64,000 nt of DNA from Acanthosepion esculentum (GCA_964036315.1 OZ038485.1:93550813-93614812); one strand, 5' to 3'; shown: positions 46,049 to 58,311, counted from the first letter of the stretch. Notes: a model not told the origin generated them from the sequence alone. Numbers and translations are program-made.

Positions 46049-47435
46049 ATTCTCGTTTTCTCGTTTATTTATATATATGTCAATCAAGAAATGTTAACCA
46101 ATTAATTTTAACATTATTTTTTGGTCTTTCGGGCATTCAAGTTATTTCTTTCCTCATCTCGTTCTTTTATACGTCTCCTTCTTCTTCTTCATCTTTATCA
46201 TCATTTTCTTCTTCTTCTTCTTCTTCTCGCTTTCTTACATTTCTCCTTTTTTTCTCTTTCTTCTTATCGCTTTCTTACTTCTGCCTTTCTACTCCTTTTA
46301 CTTCATTACGCTTTCTTGCTTTTTTCTTTCTTTTTCTTCTGCTTATTCTCGATTTCATATGTATACCTTTCTTCTTTTTCTTCTCGCTTTCGTGCATATA
46401 GCTTTCTTCTTCGTCGTCATCTTCCACCTCCTCCTCCTCTTCTTCGTCTTTTTCTTCTCGCTTTCGGGCATATAGCTTTCTTATTGTCTGTCTTCTCGCT
46501 TTCTTACAATTCTCTTTCTTCTACTTCTTCTTCTTCTTCTTTATCTTCTTTTTCTTCTCGCTTTCGGGCATATAGCTTTCTTATTGTCTTTCTTCTCGCT
46601 TTCTTATAATTCTTTTTCATCTTCTTCTTCTTCAGTTAATTTTATTTATAACTTTCCTACATGTGTCTTTGTCTTTTTCTTCTCGCGTTCTTTAATTACT
46701 CTTTATTCTTTTTTCTTACTTTTCCTTTCTTATATTTCTTCTTCTTCTTCTTCTTCTTCTTCTTCTTCTTCTTCTTCTTCTTCTTCTTCTTCTTCTTCTT
46801 CTTCTTCTTCATTACTCTTCCTACCCCTTTTCTACTCTTCCCTCGCTTACATTTCTTCTTCTCGTCACTTTCATACATTTCATTTTCTTCTTTTTTTTGC
46901 CTTTTCGTGAAAATTGCCCTTTCCTTCTTGATTTCTCATATTTTTTCTCTTACTCTTGACGCGTTCCTATGTTTGTCTTTTTTCTTTCTTTTTTTTCCTT
47001 CGTAAAACGTTTTTATATTTCTCTTTCAATTCTTCTTCTTTGTCTGGCTTTCTTGGACTTGCCTCGCCTTGCCTTGCTTTTCCTATTTCGTTTCAAAGCT
47101 TTCTGAATCTGATCTTTCTTTCTTCTAACATTCTTGCAGTTGCCTTTCCTTTTCGTCTTGCTTATCTTTCTCTTCTTCTTCTTCTTCTTCTTCTTCTTCT
47201 CGCCTTTTGATCTTTTCCTTCGTTCTATATATTCCTCTTGAATTGTTAACCTTTTATTTCTTTTACTCTTAACTTTCCATACCTTCTTTTGTCTTAGTTT
47301 TTTCTTCTATTTCTCGGCATCGCCTTTTTCTTCTCTTCCTCTTCATTTCTTTTATCACTAGCATTCTCACTAGTTTTTCTATCTCGTCTTATTCTTCCTC
47401 CTCCTCCTCTTGTTCTATTTTCTTGCTCTTCTGTT
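46049..47435 (+). repeat. Pyrimidine-rich domain
   Basis: Degenerate TTC/TCT sequence with recurring TTCTTCTCGCTTTC(T/G) (at least ten times) and CGGGCATATAGCTTTCTTAT twice. A pure TTC run spans about 46737-46809. With the TTC array it makes 2.6 kb of nearly continuous polypyrimidine. Confidence 0.9.
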
Positions 47436-48652
47436 TCTTTTTAAGATCTCAGAATTCGTATTAATAGTTACGATAAGAGAGTGTAGAGCAGACACTGTAA
47501 TCTCATTATTGTAGCGATGAAACCTGTAAATTATTATATATGTCATAGGAGGAAAGGCCAACCGCTTTACTATTGTAAGAATGTTAGTACTAATTTTGTA
47601 AGTGTTATTTATTATTCGTTATAGTACAATAAAATATGACGCCTATTATTGATAGCAGCGAAGTGTCGATAATTTGGCTTAAGTCTACAACATCTTCCAT
47701 ACTGCAGCCGCCTTTAGTAATAAAAGTTTCGGAAAAATCTCGAATTTTTCTCGTCTTTTCTCGGGAGATTACAAGATTGCTCTATGGGTTTCATTTCCCG
47801 TGCTTGCAATTCTATTATGAATCATCCCCTGAACTCATCACTTCTACGCCTGTCAGTTTTATTTGGCACATTCACTGACAGAACATCTAGGGATTCGATT
47901 TCGGATTCATTTTCACTCGGCTTTATTTCACATTTGGGAAAGGCGCGAACCTATTTCTCCCTGAGTTCTGCACCATCATCTGGATACGCAAGAGACACTG
48001 AGCCTAAAAAAATAGTCGGCTCCTTGAAACCCCTTTAGAAAATATCCTCATGGCATGTTTTATCTAGACCTTATCACATCAGACCAAAATATATAACTGG
48101 GCTTGAGCTGTACAATCTTCACTTCTCAGTTGTTCACTTGACAGAGTTTATAACCTCTGACGCGGCCTCGCGGTGGATGATTGATTTTATGCTGTGGCCT
48201 CTTTCTCAAAAACGTAAAATTGTAAGTCTATCTCTGCTTGCATGGCGAATATTAAGCCCTTTTCGGCCAAGACCCAGCTTGCCACTTCCACAGGGTTGAA
48301 TCACCCTCATTTCCGACGCATTCCGTTTGCAAGGAGATTTCGCAAGTTCTATCCGAGACTTGCTAACATATAAAAGAAAGTCCTGTGTGAATGCTTTCAT
48401 AACCAATTCAAATCTCGTGTCAAACGTTATCTATCCTCCATATAATCATAATCTTCTCTTCGTACCCCCTCTTCTTACATTCATATCACATACCCCATTC
48501 AATTGGCCTCTACACGAGCGGCGCTTGTCTCTTATATGGGTGGAACATTAATAGATACATATAGCCTGTCAAAGGCATACCACAATAGCAGGCATAGAAG
48601 CGGCTAACAGGCGAACACATGGGCAGACTACTCTATCCTCATTCTTATTTCG
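47436..48652. other. Unassigned sequence
   Basis: About 1.2 kb of ordinary composition. Several short frames, none with a recognised motif. I see no support for an exon. Confidence 0.4.
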
Positions 48653-49276
48653 CTAAACCAGTAGTTTAATAAAACAATACTCTTACACCCATTGTCGATC
48701 TTGACAAAGTCCACTCAGCCGTTGGCATGTTTTTGTTTTTTGTTTTTTTTTAGGATTCCGATATTGTCTGGTTTTCTTTTCTGAGTTCATTCGTATACTT
48801 TAGACTCCGAAATTAATTTAAATTTCATTACTTAGTGTTATGGTCCAGGTTAGGACCAAGGAAGAACAACACGAACACAAGAGTAGAAATAACGAAGATA
48901 TATTACACGGAATAATAATACAAAATGTGGAAGGTGTTAGTATGACTGTCAGTCTGGTTATTACACTAAACCAGGAGTTTAATAAAACAATACTCTTACA
49001 CCCATTGTCGCTCTTGACAAAGTCCACTGAGCCGTTGGCAAGTTTTTTGGGTTTTTTTTTTTTTTAGGATTCCGATATTGTCTGGTTTTCTTTTCTGAGT
49101 TTATTCGTATACTTTAGACTCCGAAATTAATTTAAATTTCATTACTTAGTGTTATGGTCCAGGTTAGGACCAAGGAAGAACAACTCAAACACAAGAGTAG
49201 AAATAACGAAGATATATTACACGGAATAATAATACAAGATGTGAAGGTGTTAATATGACTGTCAGTCTGGTTTGGA
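48653..49276 (+). repeat. Tandem duplication of about 313 bp containing LTR sequence
   Basis: Unit 1 (48653-48965) and unit 2 (48966 on) both start CTAAACCAG(T/G)AGTTTAATA. They share CATTGTCG.TCTTGACAAAG and a T-rich stretch, and run into the first half of the same LTR. The duplication therefore followed the LTR insertion. Confidence 0.9.
48836..48959 (+). mobile_element. LTR fragment, 5' half only
   Basis: Starts TGTTATGGTCC and stops at GTCAGTCTGGTT, the point where the tandem unit ends. Near-identical to 49150-49274. Confidence 0.85.
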
Positions 49277-49387
49277 GTGAACTACTCTCGGATCGACTGG
49301 ATTCGTCTCTCTCTTTCTCTTGAGAGGCGTAGTATACATAGTGTTAGGAAGAGTTCATTCTGTAGTTATAGGTAAGGACCCATAAGA
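49150..49387 (+). mobile_element. Solo LTR
   Basis: TGTTATGG at the start and CCATAAGA at the end (terminal CA mutated to GA). Five-base flanks CTTAG at 49145-49149 and 49388-49392. It matches 54473-54707 closely on the opposite strand. No internal region follows. Confidence 0.9.
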
Positions 49388-49393
49388 CTTAGT

Positions 49394-50305
49394 TAATCCT
49401 ATAAAGGCCCATCGTGAAAATATTATCAAAATAATATATTTTTAATAACTATGCATCTGATAACAATTACGGCTTCTAAAAGAAATCCTGTATTAATTAT
49501 CTATAAAATACTAAACGTCTGCGATTGCGTGCTTGCGTGGTGCGTCCGCCCAGCGTATAATGATTTTACAAGTTATTTATACAGTAAGTATTCTTATTTT
49601 AAATTTCTTCAGACATTTTTTAATTAAAATATCTTTAATTTAAAGACAGACACAAAGAGATGCCACTTTGCTGTTTCTACCAGTTCTTTATAGACTAATT
49701 ATTTATAATTCAGCTTTCTTTAAACAAACAATATTTCAAATATTAAAAAACTATTTTTAATTTAATCTGATTTAAAAAATATTTTAAGTGAATAAGATTT
49801 TAAAATACAAGTTGTTTATTCAGTAAGTATTTTTATTTTAACTTTCTTCAAACAGATATTTTTTTATTTTATTACTATATCTTAATATAAAGACAGACAC
49901 AAAGAGATCCCGCTTTGCTGCTTCGTCCAGTTGTTTATAGACTAATTATTTATAATGCTGCTTTCTTTAAACAAACAATATTTTAGATATTTAAAAAATA
50001 AATTGGCATATTTAAACAATATTCTTAAGTAAATCTGTTTTAAAGTTCATTTTTATCCCAGAAGTTCTATTCCTATTAGATGCTGTAAACAATCAGTAAA
50101 ACGTTAAACATAAATTTGTAAGGTAGACCAATGATGACATAAACGGATTGAAATATTTAACTGAATCATAATAAAATTAACTTTCATTTCAAGGGAATGT
50201 TGAAATCAACTTCAATGTTTTATAATCTGAACCGTCAGTGACCCAACGGATCACAGATAGTCTAGTAGGTTTATAAAAATGCAGCATTCATTATGTAGTG
50301 CAGGT
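49394..50305 (+). repeat. AT-rich sequence with a 239-bp tandem duplication
   Basis: About 49568-49806 and 49807-50045 are tandem copies. Both carry AAAGACAGACACAAAGAGAT and AGACTAATTATTTATAAT. They differ by small indels, so they are older than the 313-bp duplication. The rest is not recognised. Confidence 0.8.
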
Positions 50306-50309
50306 TGTT

Positions 50310-50630
50310 TAACGCATATCGGCGAATAAGGTAAAGTTGTTGAGCCGAGTTCAAATTCTAGCCTCCTACGTTCATTTTGGGAAACGTCCGAATCCGCTCT
50401 TTCTCTTCCGCCCTTCCAGCAATGAGATAAATAGCAGCATAGTCTGAGTTTACAGACTTAGCTATCATACAGTCTAATAAACGGAAAACTCTGGTTTCCA
50501 AACCATGGAGAAGGCAACGGGAAACAACTCCACCGTTCTTTCCAAGATTACTGTTTGAAAGTGTATCGATAATAAAGAAACGGAACCTGTGGAGAGCCAT
50601 GATCGCCTACGTTGTAAAGAGCCATGACTT
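50310..50630 (+). mobile_element. tRNA-derived SINE, long form
   Basis: GAGCCGAGTTCAAATTCTAG is a degraded box B context. The body has TTTTGGGAAACGTCCGAATC and CAGCAATGAGATAAATAGCA. The tail includes AACCATGGAGAAGGCAACGG, seen only in this copy in the window. Confidence 0.65.
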
Positions 50631-50654
50631 TTAATTTAAAATGAATTATAGGTT

Positions 50655-51210
50655 TCTAAATCTTTCTTCTACTTTTTGAAAGTGCCATTTATTTTCAGGA
50701 CTTTGGCAATCACAACTCCCTGTCCTCTGTAGCTGTTAGTAAAGTTTGTCATTTAGCGATCTCTCCTAAATCCTGTTCTGGCAAACATTTACACTAGATC
50801 GTTAGATAGGTTATGTGTTATTTTCCTCCATCAATATGTCATGTGTAAATTTTCCAAGTCTTCTTTCCTCGCTATGTGCCCTAGACATTTCAGCTGTCTC
50901 TGATGTTAAGTATAAGCGTCCATTTTGTTTCCATTTTTCCCTAAATCTTCGTCGTTGGTCACATCGTATTCTCAGCATCCTCCTGTAGAACCACATTTTT
51001 CTTGCCTCAGTTGTAGCCTTAATCTGTGGGGAGATTGTCCAGCATTTTCTGCCATATAGGAGGACTGGGATTACGTAACGGTCTAGTACTTTTTCTTTGT
51101 TTCTAACAAATTTTTTTTCCGCTTCTTAATACATTGCTTAGCTTTTGAAAGGCATCTTTCGCTATCCCAACGGCTCTTCAAATTTCACTGCCGCCCTGAT
51201 ATTACATAAC
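50655..51210 (-). pseudogene. RTE-like LINE 3' end
   Basis: The minus-strand frame at 50811-50996 begins MWFYRRMLRIRCDQRRR, the same C-terminal motif as in the 43686 copy. A weaker HSEERRLGKFTHDI continuation and an upstream AKDAFQKLSNVL-like region follow. Frameshifted and 5'-truncated. Confidence 0.75.
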
Positions 51211-51572
51211 AGTTCAGCAATTTTCCTGTAAATGATTCAGTGTGTATTAATAGGTTTAAAAAGGTTCATACCACCCTCTTCTCTCCCCTGTCCCGCCGCC
51301 AGTCATTGTAACTATTTTCTTGTAACCGGTCAGTCATTATGGGGAATGAAGAACACAAGGAATGCAGTAAAAGATGAATTTACTCTCCGACATTTACTTC
51401 CCACAATAATAGCTTTTGATCTGCGCAAAGATTTCCATTGAAAACCCCATTTTCAGATTTTTTCGTTGGAAAAGATTGCGAGGAATCCAGACCTAATATT
51501 AATATCAATGGAAATAGATAGCTTCGCCTGTCATCCAATTCACATTGTTCCCCGGCCTTTTGAACAGGAGTA
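51211..51572. other. Unassigned sequence
   Basis: Nothing recognised. Confidence 0.4.
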
Positions 51573-52165
51573 CGAGGGAAGGCTGAAAAGTTCATAGGCC
51601 TACTATGAAGGAGTGATCTTAGAGGTGTGCGATCTTGTATGCATTCATTTTCAGCTCTTCTTATTAATAACTGTATGGGTTATTTCCAGGTAATCTGACT
51701 GTTCAAGCAAAACTTCGAACGCAACTAGTAGCGACTTCTCTTGAAAATAGACAAAATTTGGCTTCGCGATGTTATCTAATACCTATAGAAAAATAGTTCA
51801 GTCCCCAAGGACATTCATGCTGACATGGTTGCTACATTAGTAGACGACGCTCAAACTTTATCAACAGGGAACAACGGGTGAAGCTGAAATAAGAAGGAGA
51901 AGGGAGAGTCTTGGAAGGTCTGGAAGCCCTGAAACTGCTACTACCGAGGAAAACATTGATCATGTTCAACATATCTTGATAGATTACATTCGATTGACTA
52001 TAAACCAAACAGACAATGCTATTAGAATATCTTGTTAGTTAAGAATATTCTCCACAATGAATTTGATAGGACGAATGTTTTTGCTCGGCGAGTGCCACGT
52101 CTTTTGCCACCTGATTAAAAGGGCATCTGGATGATCACATCAGAGGAAAATCTGACAGGATGTGA
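51573..52165 (+). pseudogene. Mariner relic, DNA-binding half only
   Basis: After TA at 51571-51572 the left end reads CGAGGGAAGGCTGAAAAGTT, a usual mariner terminus. Downstream shifted frames read TTEENIDHVQHILIDYIRLT-like, NILHNEFDRTNVFARRVPRL and EENLTG, corresponding to the second helix-turn-helix and linker. No catalytic Asp region or right end is visible. Confidence 0.7.
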
Positions 52166-53159
52166 CACATATTCAGCTGGTTTCCTTAAACGTCTCCTTA
52201 ACCAGAATAACTGTTAGGCTCATCAAACAATCCATCCAGTTGAAAAATTCCTCCTTACCAGATCCAAAGGAGAATAATATCCTTTCATCTGTAGGGAAGG
52301 TTATGACCTCAGATTTTTAGGATCCAAAGGCATTGTGCTTATTGACCATTTTTAAATGGGCCACACTATCACTGGAGAGAATTATGCCAACGTGGTTAGG
52401 CAGTTACGAAATCCTATCAAGACTAAACGACCAGCGAAAACTGACACAAGGATTCCTTAATTTCAATGGCTGCTGCTTGTTTCGGAGTCTTTCTAAAGTG
52501 TACTTCACTCTATATATTTATAACGTCTCCGCCTAAACTCGGAAATATTATTTACTATTAATTTATTCTTCAATAAGAGTAGATAGGTTCGCCTATCGCC
52601 AGGTTAACACTTCTCTCCGTTCTTTTGAACAGGTGTAAATGTTTATCCCTCGTTTTATGCTTAGCATTGGGTTTCTGATACCTACTAAATTCTATGCCTT
52701 CTCTTTCATTTCTAGTAGCCCATTACATCTTATCGTGACATTATCGCCTTCCTTAGGGTGAACTGATTAAAAACAACAGACACAGATTATAGATTTTTAG
52801 TATTGTTTTCGTTTTTACCGTTACGTTTGTTACTTTTTTTTAACATTATTTAATTTTTCTTTTTATCAGATCACAGAAATCCTCGCCTCATTCTAATGAT
52901 TAAATTAACTCGCTATTTTTTTTTATATCTTGAAGGTAATACTCAGTTTTTCTTTAGAATGGAAATATGTCATTTTTTTTATAGTTTTGAGCGTTTCATT
53001 TCCTTTATTCTTTACGTGAACTGTCGCCATTTGTATTTAAAAGAAACGTCATTCTTCGTATTACCCGGTTTGCGAGCGAGCGATTTAATATAACTCCACA
53101 AGATTTTAGGTCGCCATATTCGTTCTTCAACACTGCAGGGCTTCGGATTTCTTTTCTTC
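52166..53159. other. Unassigned sequence
   Basis: About 1 kb, becoming T-rich from 52780. No recognised feature. Confidence 0.4.
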
Positions 53160-53262
53160 TATAACCGTTTTTCGTCAACGGATGTGCGGTTGGTGTAAAG
53201 GATAGCGACTTGCGCAGACGAGTTCGGATTTCAGTCGATTTCGTTACATTCCCTTTTTTTTA
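53160..53262 (+). mobile_element. tRNA-derived SINE head
   Basis: Box A-like TTGGTGTAAAGGATAGCG and box B-like GAGTTCGGATTTC precede TTTCGTTACATTCCC, the usual SINE body start. The rest is missing. Confidence 0.6.
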
Positions 53263-53328
53263 CATATGTTAAAATAATAACAGACATACGCATACTGTAC
53301 ATGCTTACCGATTATAAAAATATATACA

Positions 53329-54290
53329 GGGTATCCATAAAGTTCGTGTGCACTTTAAAAAATTTATAACTTTATTTGTATTTGTGATAGAAATAATTTG
53401 TAAAAAGGATTAGAAAGAAGTAAATCTATATTTTTCAAGGTTTTATTTAAATTTTATTTAAGTTTCCACATGTCCTCCATCATTAGCAATACAAAGGGTA
53501 ATACGATTTTGCAATTCACGGGAAAACATTTCCCAACTGATTTACAGTAATGCCTGAAATCACATTAGATATTTCAGCTATACTTAAAACGGCCCCCGGA
53601 CGACTTCGGAATCTCCTGCATCTCTACTGGACGGTCTCCTTGTTTAAGTTGGTGAATGCTGCCAGAATCCTTGCGTTCAATTCATCTTTGATCTTAAAAG
53701 GAGTTTCTGTTGATCGCTCGCTCAAATGCGCCCCACACATAATAATCAAGGGCGTTGCAGTGTGGAGAGTTAGATGGCCAGATGTAATGGGTGATGCGGT
53801 CGTAGAAATTGTCATGACTGAGTTCGCCTGTTGTGTGGCATGGTGCAGTCCCTGTTGCCAGATATAGGGTCTTCTATCAAGCACCCTTTTTAACACAGGG
53901 CAGTGTTACCTCCTCAATGCGCTACATGTAGGCCTCTGTGTTGGGTCTGTGACCCGGAAGTTCTTATCAGAACGATCAGAATGATTTTTCCGAGCTGCTG
54001 TACCTTGGCAATCACCATTAGACTCTTTCCCACTTTTTCTAAATCCTCTGCACTATCTTCAGATTGACATCCAAAAACTCTGAAATGTTCGCATTGCAAC
54101 TTCCGGTGCGAATGCCAAGCAATACAGTATCCTGTTTCGAAATTTCTGGCGGATTGAATTGTGTCATAGTTCTCTTTTTTCCCCACAGACGGTGTGCAAC
54201 TGACCCTATTATAATGTGTAGTCGACAAAATCAAAAACAAACAAAGCGCATGCGCGAAATGAAAAATATAAAATGGCGACAATTTACCCC
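53329..54290 (-). pseudogene. Tc1/mariner-superfamily transposase relic, longest copy
   Basis: The right-hand plus-strand end starts ACAGGGTATCCATAAAGTTC (53329), a likely terminal repeat. Reading on the minus strand, the DNA-binding region has QFNPPEISKQDTVLLGIRTG and NISEFLDVNLKIVQRI near 54180-54050. The catalytic part has IWQQGLHHATQ, then in another frame HDNFYDRITHYIWPSNSPH and ALDYYVWGAFERAINRN. The C-terminus has IKDELNARILAAFTNLNKET. Frameshifts separate these. The second terminal repeat was not found. Confidence 0.8.
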
Positions 54291-54387
54291 TAACACGCTA
54301 TATATGGATGTTCCGTATATTCTTACTGGTTTTAAAATAACATCTATGGATGTACCGTATACGTTTCCTGGTTTTAAAATGAATATA

Positions 54388-54389
<2 letters not shown>

Positions 54390-54469
<80 letters not shown>
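54390..54469 (+). repeat. TA then GA microsatellite
   Basis: TA (54390-54427) passes to about 21 GA units, ending next to the LTR. Confidence 0.95.
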
Positions 54470-54472
<3 letters not shown>

Positions 54473-54706
54473 TGTTATGGGTTCTTACCTATAACTACAG
54501 AATGAACTCTTCCTAACACTATGTATACTACGCATCTCAAGAGAGAGGGACGAATCGAGTCGAGCCGATAGTTGTTCACTCCAAACCAGACTGACAGTCA
54601 TACTAACATTTTCCACATCTTGTGCTATTATTTCGTGTAATATATCTTCGTTATTTCTACACTTGTGTTCGTGTTGTTCTTCCTTGGTTATAACCTGGAC
54701 GATAAC

Positions 54707-54707
<1 letters not shown>
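54473..54707 (-). mobile_element. Solo LTR
   Basis: Ends TGTTATGG and CGATAACA, with perfect five-base flanks GATAG at 54468-54472 and 54708-54712. It is the inverse of 49150-49387, with few differences. Confidence 0.92.
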
Positions 54708-54756
<49 letters not shown>

Positions 54757-54817
54757 CTATGAATAGACTGTGGTAGATAGATAGATAGATAGATAGATAG
54801 CTATGAATAGACTGTGG

Positions 54818-54868
<51 letters not shown>

Positions 54869-54885
54869 CTATGAATAGACTGTGG

Positions 54886-54916
<31 letters not shown>

Positions 54917-54933
54917 CTATGAATAGACTGTGG

Positions 54934-54990
<57 letters not shown>
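54708..54990 (+). repeat. GATA array with a regularly interspersed 20-bp insert
   Basis: Four copies of CTATGAATAGACTGTGGTA (about 54757, 54801, 54869 and 54917) are separated by GATA runs of different lengths, giving an irregular higher-order array. Confidence 0.95.
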
Positions 54991-55777
54991 GTATCGTATA
55001 TGCGGACTGGTATTAAAATAACATTTATTGATGTACCATATGTGCGTACTGTTTTTAACATATCATATATGGATGTACAGTATATAGTTATGTATAAGCC
55101 GATCCGGCTTCCTTATTTCATGTCTGGGAAATGATGTATACCTCGGAAGCAAAGAAATCTAGACATTATGCTCAGATTGCACAATTTCGTAAATGTTCAC
55201 AAGTGGCAGACATTTTTCTTTTTTATCAATTTTTAATATTTCCTTATCTAAAATGTTTTCAATTGCTATTTACCGTCGAGTTCATGTCCCGCAATTCGAT
55301 TGCGCCGTTACTTTTACCAATTTCTTCTGTTTTATAAAGTTTCAACACGTTTCTTAAATTTTTTTTGTTTACTTCCTTTTACCAGAAAACAATCGCGCTA
55401 TTCTCCGTGTGTCAATGGATATTATTTAAGCGAGCCACCTGAATGAGACACGTGCCTCAAGAACTTCAAGAACAAATCATCGATAACAGAGAATGTGTAT
55501 AGATACAAATCGATTGGAATATTTAATAATTAAAGATAAATAAAGAAACCAGCCACTCAAATGTGGGAAGAAATTAAAATGTAAATAGAAAACTGAAAGG
55601 ACTAAAAATTTGTTTATAAGATGCTTGTAAAATCTAAGTAAAATAGGATTGCATTGTAAAGCAATGGCTTCAGATATTTTAGCGCTTTTTATTGGTTGGT
55701 GAAAATCGGAAAAATTTTGTAAAGGAAGAAAACCGATTTTTCCTCACATATTTTTCGACTTATGCACGATACGATAC

Positions 55778-55779
<2 letters not shown>
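54991..55779. other. Unassigned sequence
   Basis: A related TATGGATGTACCGTATA motif occurs near 54300, 54350, 54985 and 55070, suggesting an old short repeat. Otherwise nothing recognised. Confidence 0.45.

Positions 55780-55857
<78 letters not shown>
55780..55857. repeat. TA microsatellite
   Basis: About 78 bp of TA. Confidence 0.95.
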
Positions 55858-55860
<3 letters not shown>

Positions 55861-56486
55861 GTAACCTGGTAATATACATACTTATACTTGATATGAAAAA
55901 ATAATTTTACATACTGTAAGTAATTCTAATACATTTACTTGGTTTTAAAAAGAAATATAGTCTATTACAAATTAAATGTGAATTTTTTTTAGAATTTTAG
56001 TTAAATAAAATATATTCTAGCCTAAACATCCCCAAAAAATCTTTAAGTATACAAATAGAAAAAATGCCGTAAGAATTTTTTGCTGTTAACAATAAAAGTT
56101 TTTATAAAAAAAAACAGACGACATGTATTTAGCGGATGTCAGAATTTGTTGAAAAATACATCCCTACCCATCCCTAGATATAACCCCCCTTTCGAATGTA
56201 ACTATTAACTGATACAAGAAAAATTGAAATTGAACAAGCTAGCACCGCTTGTCAGGATGAATGGATTTCTCTGTATCCTTGGAAATACTGAATTATGAAT
56301 CTTTGCCGTGCCTTTAAGGCTGTAAATTTAAAAATAAGATACTCCAAAATTCACTTGAAGATGAAATGGAACTAATGTCTTTAATTTAATTACAAAAATA
56401 AATTCGAAGCTTTTAGCTTCCATTTTTGAAACATGGTTATTACTGTGTAGCGAAAAAAAAACATATTTTAAATCAGTTAATTTATA

Positions 56487-56571
<85 letters not shown>
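55858..56571 (+). repeat. Unassigned sequence, dispersed repeat and TA/TG array
   Basis: 56337-56487 is the inverse of 38907-39058. In both places the repeat runs into TA then TG (here 56492-56571), so the microsatellite belongs to the family. 55858-56336 is not recognised. Confidence 0.7.
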
Positions 56572-56575
<4 letters not shown>

Positions 56576-56774
56576 TGTTAGATTAAACATTGAAAATTGA
56601 ACCGTTGTATCTTAGAAATGATTAAAGATATCTTACTGGAATTCTCCAAGATTTTTATAACTCCATTGGACTCTAATTTGAACAATAAGAATATATCAAG
56701 CTCTAAGTGGAAATGATGATCCCCCTTGCTGATTTGATCTACTCATCTAGTTTTTCTTCTCGACTGTTCCCGCT

Positions 56775-56919
56775 TTTTAAAAAAAAACATAGTCATCGTT
56801 CTCTTGATAGTGTTTGAATGGACATTGGACATGGACGGCAGACTATCAATGCTCGTGCCATTAGTGAAGGCCTGGATGATCTGTTTCTTCTTCTCACCAT
56901 TGCTCAGTTTGGAAGACAT
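56775..56919 (-). pseudogene. Possible transposase N-terminus fragment
   Basis: The minus-strand frame from ATG 56919 reads SSKLSNGEKKKQIIQAFTNG, then SLPSMSNVHSNTIKRT and breaks into Phe/Lys repeats. The pattern resembles the first helix-turn-helix of Tc1/mariner-type transposases (basic helix, then a turn before HxNTIxR), but no further domain is visible. The family assignment is a guess. Confidence 0.3.
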
Positions 56920-57142
56920 AGTGGGCCTGACACGAAATGATTTTAACCTGTTTTCGTTCTAGCTGAATAACTCAAATGTTTTATTTAGCGATTATTACCA
57001 CAAATGGTATCTTATATGAAACCTGGAAAAAAACTCAGTTAATTTAGTGTTTTTTTTTTTTTGGTGTTTTTTTTAGATATTATAGATTTTGTGGGATGGA
57101 CAATTATATGTTACACGATTCGGGGAATTTTGATGTGACACA

Positions 57143-57145
<3 letters not shown>

Positions 57146-57200
<55 letters not shown>
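57146..57200. repeat. TA microsatellite
   Basis: About 55 bp of TA, boundary of the element that follows. Confidence 0.95.
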
Positions 57201-57202
<2 letters not shown>

Positions 57203-57204
<2 letters not shown>

Positions 57205-57486
57205 GGTGGTACTCGTTTGGAAAAAGGCTCGGATTACTCAACTTGTAGTAGAACAAATCGGTACCCGAGGAAAAATGGGGAATAAAAAAAAGAAAGAACC
57301 AAGAACATTAAACAAAGGCGAAAACAATCGTCCAGTGTTCAAGCTCCAAGTCCAAATAAAAAAAAAACGAAACTAGTAAAAAACAACTACGTAAAGTGTT
57401 CAATACACTAAGTAGAGTAAAACCTAAGATAATCCTAAGGAGCCAGTTAAACCTACCTAGGTTTCACCTAAACGGATCTTCAGGAT
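57203..57486 (-). repeat. Hammerhead-like family element
   Basis: Body (GTACTCGTTTGGAAAAAGGC, GGCGAAAACAATCGTCCAGT, CAATACACTAAGTAGAG) matches 39535-39780 and the inverse of 36437-36650. Read on the minus strand the order is motif, body, TA run. Confidence 0.8.
57451..57486 (-). ncRNA. Hammerhead-like motif
   Basis: Minus strand: ATC (stem I), CTGAAGA core, T, CC-GTTTA-GG as stem II, T, GAA, self-complementary ACCTAGGT as stem III, A at the cleavage position, GGT pairing back to ATC (one wobble). The short stem II and extra bases are departures from the consensus. Confidence 0.35.
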
Positions 57487-57939
57487 AATGCAGCCTAGGG
57501 GGTCTAGAGAATTTAACACTCACAGGGAATACTGGAAACAAAGTAAGCTGGGAGAAAGAAAAAAAAACAGTCAAATAAGATACTTAATGAACTTGTTTAA
57601 ATGGATCTCATAACTAAATCCAAATCCAAGTTCAGGACTTTCTCACTGACGTTGGAGGAAACCCTCCCCGATTAACCATTTCTTTATGAGTACAGCCGTA
57701 CTCAACATACTTGACCAACGCAGCTATTTAAACCCATACTTGGGAATTTTGAATTCGGAGTTTTCCTTCTCCTAGACCGGTTGTTACGCAAGACCCAGTC
57801 TGTTCTACTTTACCGAAATAGGACTCGAAAGTTATTTAGATAAAAAAACAAACTAAAATGGCCTGTTCGCCCACGTCACGAAGAGGTTGGATATATATAT
57901 ATAACGAATTTTTTAAATGTTCTCCTAATTTCCATTAAA
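57487..57939. other. Unassigned sequence
   Basis: Nothing recognised. Confidence 0.4.
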
Positions 57940-58310
57940 GTTCCATGTCAATTATTTTGTATAATCATTTTATCCCAAGCAAGGCGATAATGTCACTAAG
58001 ACGCAAGAGGTTTCATGTAGTGAAAGAGAATGAGAAAACTTTAGCGAGGAAAGCTGAGGAAAGGGCAAAAATGGAACAGTACTCAGGAATACAGAAAATG
58101 GTGACTGACATTTGCATATTGACATTTGACATTGCATGTTTACAGATTGTAGCCTCCAGAAAAGAAAGAAAAAACAAAGAAATCAGAGGAACTTCTATTG
58201 GCGCAAATTGTGAGAAAAAAAATCTGTTAGAAAAGAATAGACGGTCACATCTCGCTAGTTCAACATTAAACCGGGGAAACCTAGTTGCCAATCTAGTAGC
58301 AGGTTTTTTT
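57940..58310 (-). mobile_element. Jockey-like LINE 3' end
   Basis: Reverse complement of the family at 9801-10199. The minus-strand frame at 58013-58327 keeps ATRLATRFPRFNVELARCDR. The 3' end is near ATAATCATTTTATCCCAAGC at 57960. A plus-strand frame across it is antisense. Confidence 0.7.
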
Positions 58311-58311
58311 T

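Noticed and set aside
44747..46105. Frames of 428-452 codons in the TTC array
   Set aside because: Same reason: homopolymeric translation of TTC/GAA in all six frames.
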